A stretch of 64,000 bases of DNA from Catenuloplanes niger (GTDB taxonomy: Bacteria > Actinomycetota > Actinomycetes > Mycobacteriales > Micromonosporaceae). Under the pieces are notes generated by a model that was not told where the DNA came from, made no database searches, and was given only the letters and a program-made list of their open reading frames with translations. Of the stretch, positions 1-8,296 are shown one piece after another. Each line of letters begins with the position of its first letter. The stretch's first letter is position 1. Made by a program: the position numbers and the translations under genes. The DNA lies in NCBI RefSeq assembly GCF_031458255.1, contig NZ_JAVDYC010000001.1, positions 8,852,501 through 8,916,500 of the forward strand, read 5' to 3'.

Positions 1-1163
1 ACCGGCAGCCGATCCTGCGCGACGATGCGTACCGTCCGCTGATCCTGGGACCACGCGGTCGCAGGCCGCACCTCGGTCAGCGTGTGCCCGCGCGGTACCG
101 CGAAGGTAAGGGCCCACCCCGTCAGCGCGAGGCGGCCGGTGTTGGTCACCGTCAGCGTCGCCGCGAACGTGCCGTCGGTGCCACGCCGGGTTTCGTACCG
201 CGCCGAGCATGCCGGGCCCGCCGGCGCATCGTCCGCCGCCCTCACCCGGTCGGGAGCCGTACCACCGATCTGTGCCGCCACGATGGCCGCGGTCACCACC
301 GCGGCGGACCCGGCCAGCACACCGGCGATGCGTCGCGGGCGTGCCGCCGGTGTACGCCCGGCCGGACATGCGTGCTCGGCCACCGCGGCACGCAGCTCGT
401 GCGCGACATCACTGGCCGTGGGCCGCGCCCGCGGATCCGCTGCGACGCAGCGCCGGTGCAGGGACGCAACCGATGCGGGAAGTCCTCGCGCGTGCGGCGG
501 CGCCGGCGACGGGCCGGTCCGCTGGCGGGATGTGGGCGCCGCGCGGCGCCCGGACAGGCACTCGCCGAGCGTTACCGCGAGCGCGTAGACGTCTCCGGAC
601 GGCAATGCCGGTCCGCCGTGCACCTGCTCCGGCGCGAGGAAGGCGAGCGTGCCCCAGACGCGGCCGGTCGGGTCGAGGGTTTCCCGGCCCGCCGGTGACG
701 CTACACCGAAGTCGATGATTTTCGCGCCCTCCGCGGAGAGCATCACGTTGGCCGGCTTGATGTCCCGGTGCACGAGCCCGGCCGCGTGCGCCGCTGCCAG
801 CCCTTCGGCGATCTCGGCGCACACGCGCGCCGCCTGCGCCCACGGTAGAGGGCCGCGGCGCAGGCGATCGGCCAGCGTCTCGCCCTCGATGAACTCCAGC
901 ACCAGGTACGGAGTGGTGTGGCCCCATGCCTCGTCCTCGCCGTAGTCGAAGATTCGGGCGACCCGCGGATGGCTCAACCGCGCCGCGGCGGCGGCCTCGT
1001 CGCGCATCCGCCGGGCGGAGGCCGGCTCCGGGTCCGATGCCGGCGACCACACCTTGACGGCCACCGTACGGCGCAATACGAGGTCGTGGCCGCGCCAGAC
1101 GACGGCCATGCCACCGCGCCCGATCTGCGCGTCCAACCGGTACCGGTCTCCTATGCACCTCAT
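1..1163 (-). CDS. Ser/Thr protein kinase with extracellular CBM2-like domain (3' end outside window)
   Basis: Membrane-anchored Hanks-type kinase. The frame is open from an ATG at 1163 to the window edge, so the C-terminus is missing. Visible in order: glycine loop GRGGMAVV near residue 15, catalytic loop HRDIKPANVM, DFG motif IIDFGVA, a proline/arginine-rich juxtamembrane stretch, one membrane segment (IAGVLAGSAAVVTAAIVAA), then an outer domain with the pattern TVTNTGRLALTGWALTF. That pattern is the signature of family 2 carbohydrate-binding modules. The kinase family phosphorylates Ser/Thr of cytoplasmic proteins in response to outside signals. A CBM2-like sensor would suggest polysaccharide sensing, which is inference. 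No partner gene is visible in the window. Confidence 0.88.
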   Translation of the reverse strand, partial: MRCIGDRYRLDAQIGRGGMAVVWRGHDLVLRRTVAVKVWSPASDPEPASARRMRDEAAAAARLSHPRVARIFDYGEDEAWGHTTPYLVLEFIEGETLADRLRRGPLPWAQAARVCAEIAEGLAAAHAAGLVHRDIKPANVMLSAEGAKIIDFGVASPAGRETLDPTGRVWGTLAFLAPEQVHGGPALPSGDVYALAVTLGECLSGRRAAPTSRQRTGPSPAPPHARGLPASVASLHRRCVAADPRARPTASDVAHELRAAVAEHACPAGRTPAARPRRIAGVLAGSAAVVTAAIVAAQIGGTAPDRVRAADDAPAGPACSARYETRRGTDGTFAATLTVTNTGRLALTGWALTFAVPRGHTLTEVRPATAWSQDQRTVRIVAQDRLP

Positions 1164-1520
1164 CCTGGCCAACGCTGCCGGACCATCGTCTCGGATCTTC
1201 CGCGTCGGAGTGACGGATGGATGACTTTTCGCCGGAGCGGCCAGGTGCCGGCCGCCTTGCGGCCAGGACGATGGTGAATCATTCGCGGAGCGGGCGTACG
1301 GTGCGGGAATCCCGGCTGGATGACTTCGACTCCGGCGGTGAGATCCGCCGTCGCCGGTTCGCGCTCATGCCATCTGCGGCACCCTTCACGCTCTCGTGCC
1401 AATCAGGTGCAGACAAGCACGGAATGTCGATCACGTGCACTGCGGCCGCGCGTAAGACCCTATTCCCACATCCGCTCGTGTCCGTGAGCGACCAGCTTCT
1501 CGTCTCGACTACGTGCCTGT
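1164..1520. other. intergenic region, no gene recognised
   Basis: Upstream region of the kinase. Short open frames occur on both strands, but none matches a family I know, has a convincing ribosome-binding site or keeps the local codon bias. It presumably holds the kinase promoter; I cannot place it. Confidence 0.4.
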
Positions 1521-1539
1521 ATGTCACACGTTTGACATG
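1521..1539. promoter_or_regulatory. palindromic operator-like site, copy 1
   Basis: The site ATGTCACACGTTTGACATG has half-sites ATGTCA and TGACAT separated by 6 bases. It matches 16 of 19 positions of the site at 8296-8314. Both sites lie about 85-95 bases upstream of a HesB/IscA-like gene start, here the broken copy at 1633. Shared position and sequence suggest a common transcription factor; the factor is unknown. Confidence 0.55.
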
Positions 1540-1632
1540 GAAGCGATCGGTCGGCGTGAAGCGCGTGGGGCAGGGTCGTATCGATCGGAAGATACCTGCC
1601 TGCCCACCCGGAGAGCCGCCGACACGCTGGTC

Positions 1633-1797
1633 GTGAGTGACTGCCACGGCGGTCCCTCCGGGAGATCATCGCCAGATGCGCGGGGCAGGGAGCCACTGGA
1701 CGCGAGCATCGGCGCGACTGACGGGACTGTCACGTTCACCGTCACCGGGCGTCGGTTGCTCGTGGCGGAGAGGACGTCTGATGAGGCACGTGCCTGA
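1633..1797 (+). pseudogene. remnant of a HesB/IscA-like gene
   Basis: The reading GTG-AGT-GAC followed, after a one-base frameshift, by L-R-E-I-I-A aligns with the start of the intact gene at 8400 (T-A-A-S-I-I-R-E-I). The downstream frame gives REPLDASIGATDGTVTFTVT, matching REPL...LDASVNMQDGTVTFLVT of the intact protein. About 40 central residues are missing and the two ends lie in different frames. This is a decayed paralogue that kept its upstream palindrome (1521-1539). Confidence 0.7.
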
Positions 1798-2023
1798 CGG
1801 CTGTATCCGGCCGCCGCAGAACGGCACCGGTCGTCGCTGGCCGGTCGCCCCGGTGCTGCTGGTGCCCGCCGGGAGCTGGGCGGGACGCCCGGCGTCGCAC
1901 CATCGTCGCGGTGGTGACCGTACCCGTACCGTCCTGCTCTGAGAGACGGCTGACGCCGCGCCGCCAGGAGGGTTGATCGACCGGCCGGTCACGGGCACGG
2001 ACGCTGCGGCCGTGAGGAGAAGC

Positions 2024-2335
2024 ATGGGTATTCCGTACCCGGATGATGACGACCACGACGATGACTACCACCCGGGGCCGCATGCGGACGGCACCGGGGA
2101 GCCTGCCGATGAGCGCATCCGCCGGATGGTGGTTCACCGGCTGATGCGTGTCGCGCACCTGCGCGCCCAGCTCGCGCGGGTGTCCGTGCAGAATCGGGTC
2201 GTCATCCTGGAGGGCGACGTGGACACCGCGGAGCTGGCGGTGCGGATCGGCGAGGAGGTCTGGCAGACCCCGGGCGTCATCGACGTCTGCAACGCGCTTG
2301 CGATCCCCGGAGGCTGGGACGACGCGTTGCCCTGA
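2024..2335 (+). CDS. BON-domain protein
   Basis: A 103-residue soluble protein. The N-terminus is acidic and His-rich (DDDDHDDDYH, residues 6-15), followed by one BON-like domain around residues 50-100 with the core VSVQNRVVILEGDVDTAEL and an ending GVIDVCNAL. BON domains bind membranes or polymers in envelope stress proteins. The start at 2024 is chosen for the ribosome-binding site GAGGAGA just upstream; the frame is open further 5' without one. A second BON protein with the same SVQNRVVIL core lies at 4721, on the far side of the histidine kinase and lipoprotein pair, so the two are probably paralogues. Function beyond envelope stress is not inferable. Confidence 0.8.
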   Translation: MGIPYPDDDDHDDDYHPGPHADGTGEPADERIRRMVVHRLMRVAHLRAQLARVSVQNRVVILEGDVDTAELAVRIGEEVWQTPGVIDVCNALAIPGGWDDALP

Positions 2336-2446
2336 CGCGACCCGGTGTGGCCGGCGCGGTCTGCAACCCGTTCTCCTGCCGATCCGGTCGTGGGCGACGC
2401 GGGTCCGTGTCACCCGGCCCGCGCCGGTCCGGTACTCCGGACGGGG

Positions 2447-3028
2447 CTACTCGTCCTCGGCCAGCAGGCCTGCATAGTCACCGCAGGTGAGGGCGCCTTC
2501 GGAGAGTGACCCGTCGGCGCGTGGCACGCGGAGTCGCTGGCCGTCGCGGGTGAAGGAGACGACCGCGGTGCCGGGTCGTGTCGCGAGCGTGCAGACGATC
2601 TGGCCGAAGGCGAGTGCCTCGTCGCTGCGGCTACTGCCGTCCGGAGGGTCGCCGACGGTCACGACGGCCTCGGCGCCGTTGGGCCGGACCTCGCCGATGG
2701 TGGTTGTGCCGGTCAGCGCGCTGGACAGCCCCGCGGCGGTCTCCTGCGCGGTCGGTCCACTGAGCAGGTGCTGCAGGTGCTCAGCGAGACCGGGGTAGGC
2801 GTCGACGCTGCGGGTGACCGCGGACAGCCGGGAGTCGGCGACGAAGTAGACCGTCTCGGCGATGGCGCCGGGGGTGCCGGTGTCCGGCCGTGCCGATGCG
2901 GCGGCATCGTAGCGGCCGTTGGGCGGGGCGATGTCGCGTGGTGCCGTCTCCGGGGGGATGCCGCACGCAGCGACCGCAGTCAGCATCACGGCCGGTAGCG
3001 TCACAGCGGCGAGCCGTCGGGTGCTCAT
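2447..3028 (-). CDS. GerMN-domain lipoprotein
   Basis: A 193-residue secreted lipoprotein. The signal peptide ends in lipobox VAAC (Cys near residue 22), followed by a GerMN-like domain: VYFVADSRL, the LLSGPT turn, ALAFGQIVCTL, VVSFTRDGQRLRVP, and an ending DYAGLL. GerMN domains occur in spore germination proteins and in LpqB, which acts with the MtrAB two-component system. Its start overlaps the stop of the upstream histidine kinase by ATGA, so the two are translationally coupled. The same gene order occurs at 14201-16098. A role in modulating the kinase at the membrane is inferred from that conserved pairing and from LpqB/CseA-type precedents. Confidence 0.85.
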   Translation of the reverse strand: MSTRRLAAVTLPAVMLTAVAACGIPPETAPRDIAPPNGRYDAAASARPDTGTPGAIAETVYFVADSRLSAVTRSVDAYPGLAEHLQHLLSGPTAQETAAGLSSALTGTTTIGEVRPNGAEAVVTVGDPPDGSSRSDEALAFGQIVCTLATRPGTAVVSFTRDGQRLRVPRADGSLSEGALTCGDYAGLLAEDE

Positions 3029-4374
3029 GCCGGTACCTCCGGAAGCTGGACCCGGAACCGTGCTCCGCCGTCCGGGCGGTTCTCGACCGTTGCGGTTCCG
3101 GCGTGCGCGGCCGCGTGCTGCGCGACCAGCGCCAGGCCGAGCCCGGTGCCGTCGGTACTGCCGCGGGCGTGCGCCGGACGTCCGCGGACGAACCGGTCGA
3201 AGATGACCTCGCGCTCGGCAGGGCTGACGCCCGGGCCCTCGTCGTCGACGACGATCTCGTAGCGGCCGTCCGCGTGCCGTAGCAGCAGTGCGGTGGGGCC
3301 ACCGCCGTACCGGACGGCATTGTGCAACAGGTTCGTCATGATCTGCAGCACCCGCCGCCGGTCGACGTGCCACGACCGGTCACCGGTGACCATGATGATG
3401 CTCTCCGGCACGGCGCTGAGCCGGCACGCCTCCGCGGCGAGTTCGGTGACGTCGATCGTCGTGCGGTCCGCGGGCCGGTCGTCGCGGGCGAGTTCGAGCA
3501 GGTCGTTGACGAGCGACTGGAACCGGTCGACCTCGCCGGTCATCAGGTCCACTGCGGTCGCCATACGGTCGTCGAGCCGGTCGCGGCCGCGGCGCAGCAC
3601 GCTCGCGGTGGCCGCGAGCGTCTGCAACGGGGAACGCAGCTCGTGGCTGACGTCGGCGGCGAATCGACGGTCCCGGGCCATCCGCGCGGACAGTTTGTCG
3701 ACCATGTCGTTGAAGGATGACATCAGCGAAGTCAGGTCGGGGTCCGCGGCCTCGTCGAGGCGGGCGTCGAGGTGTCCGTCCGCGATGTCCTTCGCGGCGC
3801 CCGCGATCGTGCTGAGTGGCCGGAGCAGGTAGCGGGTGCTGTACCAGCCGAGCAGCGCGCCGGCTGCGCCGGTCAACACCGCGACGGTGGTCAGGACCAG
3901 CGCGAGCGTACGCAGCGTGGCGGCCAGTTCGTCGAGGGAGTCCAGCTCGTAGAAGGCAGCCGACGCCGACAGAGGGATGCCGATGACCATGGCGGGCCGG
4001 CCACCCGTGTGCACCCGCTGCACACCGGCCCGGCCGCTCTCCACCTGCCGGACGAGCGCGGCCGGGATGGCATCGGTGATGCCGCCATCAGCGCTCCGGG
4101 CGTGCCAGTCGCCCTCGATGCGCACGATCGCCCGGCGGTTGCCGCCGGTGTCCAGCAGCCGTAGCACCTCCAGCATGTCACCGCGTCCGGACACCACCTC
4201 GGCCCGGACCACGGTGGCGTCGAAGTACGCCGCGCGGATCGCGGCGCGTTCGCGCTCCTCCAGCAGCGATTCGCGGATCAGCTGGTACGAGATGAGCGCG
4301 ACGGCGGCGGACAGCAGCACCGCACCGGTGGTGAAGGCCGCGATCACCCTTATCCTCAGCCCGGCCCGTCTCAT
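3025..4374 (-). CDS. sensor histidine kinase without adjacent response regulator
   Basis: A 449-residue membrane kinase. TM1 is near residues 9-30, an extracytoplasmic sensor of about 120 residues follows, then TM2 near 155-178, HAMP, a HisKA motif FAADVSHELRSPLQTL with phospho-acceptor His244, N box NLLHNAVRYGGG, and G boxes DDEGPGVS and STDGTGLGLALV. The start at 4374 puts TM1 at the N-terminus; the frame runs further upstream without a ribosome-binding site. It is closely similar to the kinase at 14201, with the phospho-acceptor at the same residue number, and has the same downstream GerMN lipoprotein. It lacks the response regulator gene that precedes its paralogue. Cross-phosphorylation of the regulator at 13530 is plausible but inferred. 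Confidence 0.92.
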   Translation of the reverse strand: MRRAGLRIRVIAAFTTGAVLLSAAVALISYQLIRESLLEERERAAIRAAYFDATVVRAEVVSGRGDMLEVLRLLDTGGNRRAIVRIEGDWHARSADGGITDAIPAALVRQVESGRAGVQRVHTGGRPAMVIGIPLSASAAFYELDSLDELAATLRTLALVLTTVAVLTGAAGALLGWYSTRYLLRPLSTIAGAAKDIADGHLDARLDEAADPDLTSLMSSFNDMVDKLSARMARDRRFAADVSHELRSPLQTLAATASVLRRGRDRLDDRMATAVDLMTGEVDRFQSLVNDLLELARDDRPADRTTIDVTELAAEACRLSAVPESIIMVTGDRSWHVDRRRVLQIMTNLLHNAVRYGGGPTALLLRHADGRYEIVVDDEGPGVSPAEREVIFDRFVRGRPAHARGSTDGTGLGLALVAQHAAAHAGTATVENRPDGGARFRVQLPEVPA

Positions 4375-4434
4375 CCAGCCATTGTCTCCCCGGACGAAGG
4401 CGAACGGTGCCGTCAGGGCGGGCTCCGACCGACA

Positions 4435-4450
4435 TGTCACTCAATCGTCA
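4435..4450. promoter_or_regulatory. direct-repeat regulator box (degenerate copy)
   Basis: TGTCA-CTCAAT-CGTCA: two pentamers 11 bases apart, 61 bases upstream of the orphan histidine kinase start. It matches the TGTCA-N6-TGTCA box at 13036 and 13455 except for one base. OmpR-family regulators bind such head-to-tail repeats one helical turn apart. Confidence 0.45.
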
Positions 4451-4720
4451 AAGTGCCGCGCACCAGCGGGCACACGAAGACGCGCCCAGTCCGCGGGTGA
4501 GCGGACGTCGCTCGACGGAATGCCGGAAGAACTGCTCGGTGGTCCTGCGTCGGCGGTGATCGTTGCCGGTCGAGACGAGTGGCGGTGAAGAGAACGGATA
4601 CGTCGGTGATGCACGTCCGCCTCCGTCATCGGATTGTCATGATGCGGAAGGGGCTCCGCCACATACGCGCACCAGGGTGAGTACGGACAACCCGGGACGC
4701 TCATCGAAGGAGCAGGACGT
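4451..4720. other. divergent intergenic region
   Basis: Lies between the divergent histidine kinase and BON/membrane gene and must carry the promoter for 4721. No gene is recognised. The ribosome-binding site GAAGGAGCAGG lies just before the ATG at 4721. Confidence 0.4.
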
Positions 4721-5311
4721 ATGGCGACGCTGCCCGTGCCGGATGACGGTAGCGGCGCAGGCTCTCATGACCGCGATACCCGGCTCGCCTATCAAGTCGC
4801 ACGTGACCTGATGGGCGAGGATCGGGACAGGTACCGGCAGATCGTGATCTCGGTGCAGAATCGCGTGGTCATCCTGACCGGTCGTGCGAGCGCGGCGACC
4901 AGGGACGCGGCCGCTGGGATCGCTCGGCACAGTTCGGGTGTCGCCGACGTGTGCAACCTGATCCAGGTCTGGGGAGAGCCGGCGGAGCCCGCCGGGGCCG
5001 GACACGCGGCGAGTGATCGGTCGCGTTTCGACGAGATCGTGGCGCCGATGGCGAAGGAAGCCGCGCGGTGGAGCGGCCGGCGGCCGGTCCACACGCTGGG
5101 GATCCGCACGCTCGTGGTGTCGGCGGTGACGCTGGGAACAGCCTGGTCTACATTGCTGATCGTCACTGTGGCGCTCGGCTGGCAGGCCGGCATCCTCGCC
5201 GCCGCGTTCGTGGCACTCGTCATGGTGATCGTGAATTCTCGCCGACTGTTGCGCTACGCGGCCGGTCGCCACACCGGCCGACCGACCGCACCGGGCACAC
5301 CGCCGTCCTGA
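4721..5311 (+). CDS. BON-domain membrane protein
   Basis: A 196-residue protein with an N-terminal BON-like domain (about residues 20-85: VISVQNRVVILTGRASAATR, then SSGVADVCNLIQV). A basic linker and two hydrophobic segments follow (about 130-155, TLVVSAVTLGTAWSTLLIVTV, and 158-175, AGILAAAFVALVMVIV), then a short basic tail. The architecture suggests a membrane-anchored BON domain facing the cytoplasm; the substrate is unknown. Strong ribosome-binding site AAGGAGCAGGA. The BON core is shared with the protein at 2024. Confidence 0.82.
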   Translation: MATLPVPDDGSGAGSHDRDTRLAYQVARDLMGEDRDRYRQIVISVQNRVVILTGRASAATRDAAAGIARHSSGVADVCNLIQVWGEPAEPAGAGHAASDRSRFDEIVAPMAKEAARWSGRRPVHTLGIRTLVVSAVTLGTAWSTLLIVTVALGWQAGILAAAFVALVMVIVNSRRLLRYAAGRHTGRPTAPGTPPS

Positions 5312-5395
5312 CACGGCGGCGTCGGGCGCACTCCACGTCGGCGCTTGTGGCACTGCCATCGCGGCCGCCGATGGCTGAGCAGAAGACCTTCTCCC

Positions 5396-5629
5396 ACGCG
5401 GGGAAATAGCCGTAAACCGTCTTCGCCGGCGGAAAATCATGCGGCAGGTACTCCCAGACGATCCCGGTCCACACCCCATACAGGATCGCGTTGACGATCT
5501 CACGAGATCATGCCGCCGGCGACCGATTCCCCAGTCCCGCCTGGTATCCAGCCATCCTCTGAGCACCGGCTCAAGCAGCGACCACCGCGCATCCGACAGA
5601 TCACGGCGATACGCATGACGCTGCACCAC
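5396..5629 (-). pseudogene. N-terminal remnant of an IS5-like (DUF4096) transposase
   Basis: Reading from a GTG at 5629 on the - strand gives YRRDLSDARWSLLEPVL, the usual N-terminus of IS5-like DUF4096 transposases. After a frameshift near 5510 the next frame gives EIVNAILYGVWTGIVWEYLP and HDFPPAKTVYGYFPAWEK, the following family motif. The catalytic domain is absent. This is a frameshifted, truncated insertion-sequence scar of about 78 codons. Confidence 0.82.
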
Positions 5630-5785
5630 AACAATCCAACGACTCGGCCCGATGCCGAAGCCCTCAAGAACGTGAAATTACCCGATTTAAGATCTGATGC
5701 CTTCTAACCGGACGTTGCAGGACTCCTTGCCGCCAGTGACCTTGCACTCCCTGACCCCGACCCGGAAGCTCAGTAAGGTGCACAC

Positions 5786-6223
5786 ATGCGGCGCGCACAG
5801 ATCCTCACGGCAACGATCGTCATGATGACCGTCTCCGCGTGCGGCTCGGCCGACCCTCAGCCGGCCGTGACTCCGTCGGCAACGGTCGCGACCTCACCGC
5901 CGACGGCGATCGCAACCTCAGCCGCGGGTCCGGTCTCGTCGATCGCCGCGGAGGCTGGCACGGCGTGTGAGCTCGCGGCCGAGGCACCCAGGACCGGCGA
6001 GGCGATAGACATCGACGAACAGGCGATCAAAGCCATCATCGACAACGCCGGGAAGTCGGGCATCGAGAGCATCGCGCAGGCCGGCACGCAGGTACAGACC
6101 CGTTATGCGGCCTGGCTCGGCGCTCCGATCGGGGACGAGTCAGCGAACGCCCTCGACGATCTCCTGGACGCGGTAGCCGTGCTCAACGGCGCGTGCATCG
6201 ACGCTGCCGTCCCGGCATCCTGA
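5786..6223 (+). CDS. small secreted lipoprotein
   Basis: A 145-residue predicted lipoprotein with a signal peptide ending in lipobox VSAC (Cys near residue 19), a Pro/Ser/Thr/Ala-rich linker to about residue 50, then a mostly helical acidic domain with two cysteines (GTACELA and LNGACIDA) that could form a disulphide. I recognise no family. It stands alone between an IS remnant and an intergenic region. The start is the only ATG giving a proper signal peptide. Confidence 0.72.
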   Translation: MRRAQILTATIVMMTVSACGSADPQPAVTPSATVATSPPTAIATSAAGPVSSIAAEAGTACELAAEAPRTGEAIDIDEQAIKAIIDNAGKSGIESIAQAGTQVQTRYAAWLGAPIGDESANALDDLLDAVAVLNGACIDAAVPAS

Positions 6224-6525
6224 ACCGCCTGTCAGGGCGGCCTGTTCGACGGCGACCTTCTCCGCTCCCGGACGGTGCCTTGTCCACCCGGACCACCGAG
6301 TCTTGGTGATCGCGAAGGCGAAGCGGCGAGATCCTTTGATCAGCCGGGCGAGTGCGTGCCGGGCCGGTGGCCTCGTCCACAACGATGATGGTCTGCGTGG
6401 TGTGGAAGTAGGTGATGAACCGGATCCGAGGGGCCTGTTCGAGGTTTTCGGAGCGGGGATTCGACGTGGTCCGCTATGGCTGTTCGTCCGGTGACTGCAG
6501 TCCAGTGGGGACATAGGCTCGGTCG
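6224..6525. other. intergenic region with possible gene debris
   Basis: No intact gene. On the - strand around 6330-6440 a frame reads RFITYFHTTQTIIVVDEATG, which looks protein-like but has no start, no continuation and no family I can name. It may be a fragment of a lost gene. Confidence 0.3.
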
Positions 6526-7515
6526 GTGCGTGGTGTTGGATATGCCCGAGGCGGGCTGCTCTCGGTATCGCTGAAGATTTTCGCTCTCTGGTTTGTGGCG
6601 GCGTTGCTGGCCTGGCCGGTGGTGGTGCTGGTGAGTCCGGGTGGCACGGATTCCGCCGGTGAACGGCCGGGTACGGCTGCGCTGTGGCTGTCGGTCGCAC
6701 TGGCGCTCGCGGTGGCGGTGGCGTGGTGGTATCGGCCGGTGTGGCCGGGCCTGCGGCTCTTTCCGTTGCTGAGCCGCGGTGCCGCGGTACTGGCGGCGAC
6801 CTCGGGCACGGTGCTGGCTTGGCATGCCGCCGGGATGCCTTACTGGGGACTGGCCGGACCGGCCGGAGGGAACGCGCTGTTCGCCGTGATCGGATGTGTT
6901 GCGGTCTGGGCGGCGCTGGACCGGCTACCACCGGCCTGGCTCGCCCTGCTCGGCGCGTTGACGCTGGGCGCCGGCATCGCTCTCGCTGTGGCCGTGGACG
7001 CGCGTGGTGCCATGGCGGTGCTGACCGGCGAGGAGACCGGGCCGGAGTCGGGGCTGCGGTGGGGAATGGTCCTGACGATGGTGCAGATCGCGGCGGTGGC
7101 GCTGCTCGTCATAGCCGGGTGGCGGTTGTTCGATCAGTGGCGAACGGGAACGCTCGCGCACGCCGGTGATCGTAGCCAGGGACAGTGGCCGCCGAAGGCC
7201 GGCCAGGTCTGGTATGCCGATGTACCGTTCCAGGAGGGGGACGGCGAGTCGAAAGACCGGCCGGTTCTCGTGGTGCGTACCGGCCGTCGTCAGGCCGAGG
7301 TCCTGAAGATCACGAGCCAGGACAAGTCACGGTATCCGGACCACTACCTGTTCCTGCCACACCCGAAGTGGCGGCAGGTGCTGGACAAGAACAGTTGGCT
7401 GGAATTACGCCCGGTCACCCTGAGCTATCACCGTTTTCACAACCTTCGCGGGCTGGCTCGCTACGGCACGGTGCGTACGGTGCGCAAACGGGTGAAGACC
7501 CACCCGGCTTCCTGA
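6526..7515 (+). CDS. multi-pass membrane protein fused to a PemK/MazF-like domain
   Basis: A 329-residue protein. About six hydrophobic segments occupy residues 12-205, then a cytoplasmic C-terminal domain of about 105 residues (from near 222). That domain carries GQVWYADVPFQEGDG, SKDRPVLVV, VLKITSQDKS, SWLELRPVTL and a closing arginine-rich helix. The pattern (GxVWxxxxP, RPxLVV, ITS) is that of the PemK/MazF toxin fold, an mRNA endonuclease family. Free-standing family members are about 110 residues with an antitoxin upstream; here no antitoxin gene is present and the domain is tethered to a membrane anchor. Start GTG at 6526 with a weak ribosome-binding site; the true start could be slightly downstream. 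Toxicity is not shown by sequence. Confidence 0.8.
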   Translation: MRGVGYARGGLLSVSLKIFALWFVAALLAWPVVVLVSPGGTDSAGERPGTAALWLSVALALAVAVAWWYRPVWPGLRLFPLLSRGAAVLAATSGTVLAWHAAGMPYWGLAGPAGGNALFAVIGCVAVWAALDRLPPAWLALLGALTLGAGIALAVAVDARGAMAVLTGEETGPESGLRWGMVLTMVQIAAVALLVIAGWRLFDQWRTGTLAHAGDRSQGQWPPKAGQVWYADVPFQEGDGESKDRPVLVVRTGRRQAEVLKITSQDKSRYPDHYLFLPHPKWRQVLDKNSWLELRPVTLSYHRFHNLRGLARYGTVRTVRKRVKTHPAS

Positions 7516-7682
7516 ACGCGTTGATCTTCTGTTCCGCGCCGGAATTGATAGAGTGCCGTCAATGCCGGGGGCGAACCAGCCGCTGGCTGCGCGGACTCCG
7601 GACCTGAAGTCCGGTTGGAATGAGTACTGCAACGGTGGTCGGCGGGCGCAACGTATCGATGATCGATTAGTTGGGTTTGGTC

Positions 7683-7866
7683 GTGATGGACGTCGATGTT
7701 GCGGATTGGTCGGCGCAACTGGACCGGTTGCATGACCGGTTCGGCTATCGATGTACGCGGTCCGAGCCTCGGCGGCGGGTCCGGCAGTACTGCCCGGGCT
7801 GTTCGCCGGCGTGGACCCGGATGAACGGCTGGACCCTCGCCGAACAGGACCGCCGTTGCAATACTT
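7683..7866 (+). pseudogene. N-terminal remnant of an IS701-family transposase
   Basis: The frame from 7683 reads WSAQLDRLHDRFGYR, then RSEPRRRVRQY, then (after a short shifted stretch reading LPGLFAGVD in the neighbouring frame) NGWTLAEQ. These are the consecutive N-terminal motifs of IS701 transposases. Two compensating frameshifts and loss of everything after residue 60 show it is a scar. The stretch 7516-7682 before it holds nothing I recognise. Confidence 0.75.
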
Positions 7867-7882
7867 AGGAGAGGTAGCGGTC

Positions 7883-8296
7883 GTGGCAGCGAAGTTCGGC
7901 GTCGCGGCGACGTGCGACGCAGCCGCTGATTCCGCGGAACGGTTGTTCGCTTCCTTGCAAGCTCCCGGGCGGCGAGAGGCCGCCCTTTCGAACTTTGTCG
8001 ATCACGTAATCCGTGCGGGAGACATCGCCAGGGCTGAGAAACTCATCGCCACCATTCCACCCGGATATCGACGGGCGGCCCAGGGGGGACTGCACGCTGC
8101 ACGCCATGCGTTGAGGAGCGGCGGAGGTTGTTCGCCGAAGCGTGTGCGCGTGGCCCGTCCCGGACCGAGCAGGCGACGGATCCGGCGCGAACGTCATGAG
8201 GGCTTTCGCCGGGCCGTGGACAACTGTCAAGAAGACGCGGGATGTCCGGTGGCTGCCGCGCGCCACGCGACGCCTTCGGCGCAGATGCATGCATGA
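7883..8296 (+). CDS. hypothetical protein, possibly a repeat-protein fragment
   Basis: A 137-codon frame with a good ribosome-binding site (TAGGAGAGG) before GTG 7883. The first 75 residues look like a helical repeat: AERLFASLQAPGRREAALSNFVDHVIRAGDIARAEKLIATI. This is the A-x-x-L...R..AL..L...GD..RAE.L...I rhythm of actinobacterial tetratricopeptide-like proteins. The C-terminal half turns arginine-rich and loses that character, so the gene may be a frameshifted fragment of a longer protein. Its last codons enter the palindrome at 8296. Not assigned to a family. Confidence 0.4.
   Translation: MAAKFGVAATCDAAADSAERLFASLQAPGRREAALSNFVDHVIRAGDIARAEKLIATIPPGYRRAAQGGLHAARHALRSGGGCSPKRVRVARPGPSRRRIRRERHEGFRRAVDNCQEDAGCPVAAARHATPSAQMHA

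Noticed and set aside
409-1158. 249-codon - strand frame inside the kinase
   Set aside because: It is the kinase gene read one base out of frame. The true frame shows the glycine loop, HRD and DFG motifs.
6140-6931. 263-codon - strand frame with a Pro/Arg/Ser-rich translation
   Set aside because: It overlaps the well-supported lipoprotein and membrane-PemK genes and has no recognisable domain.
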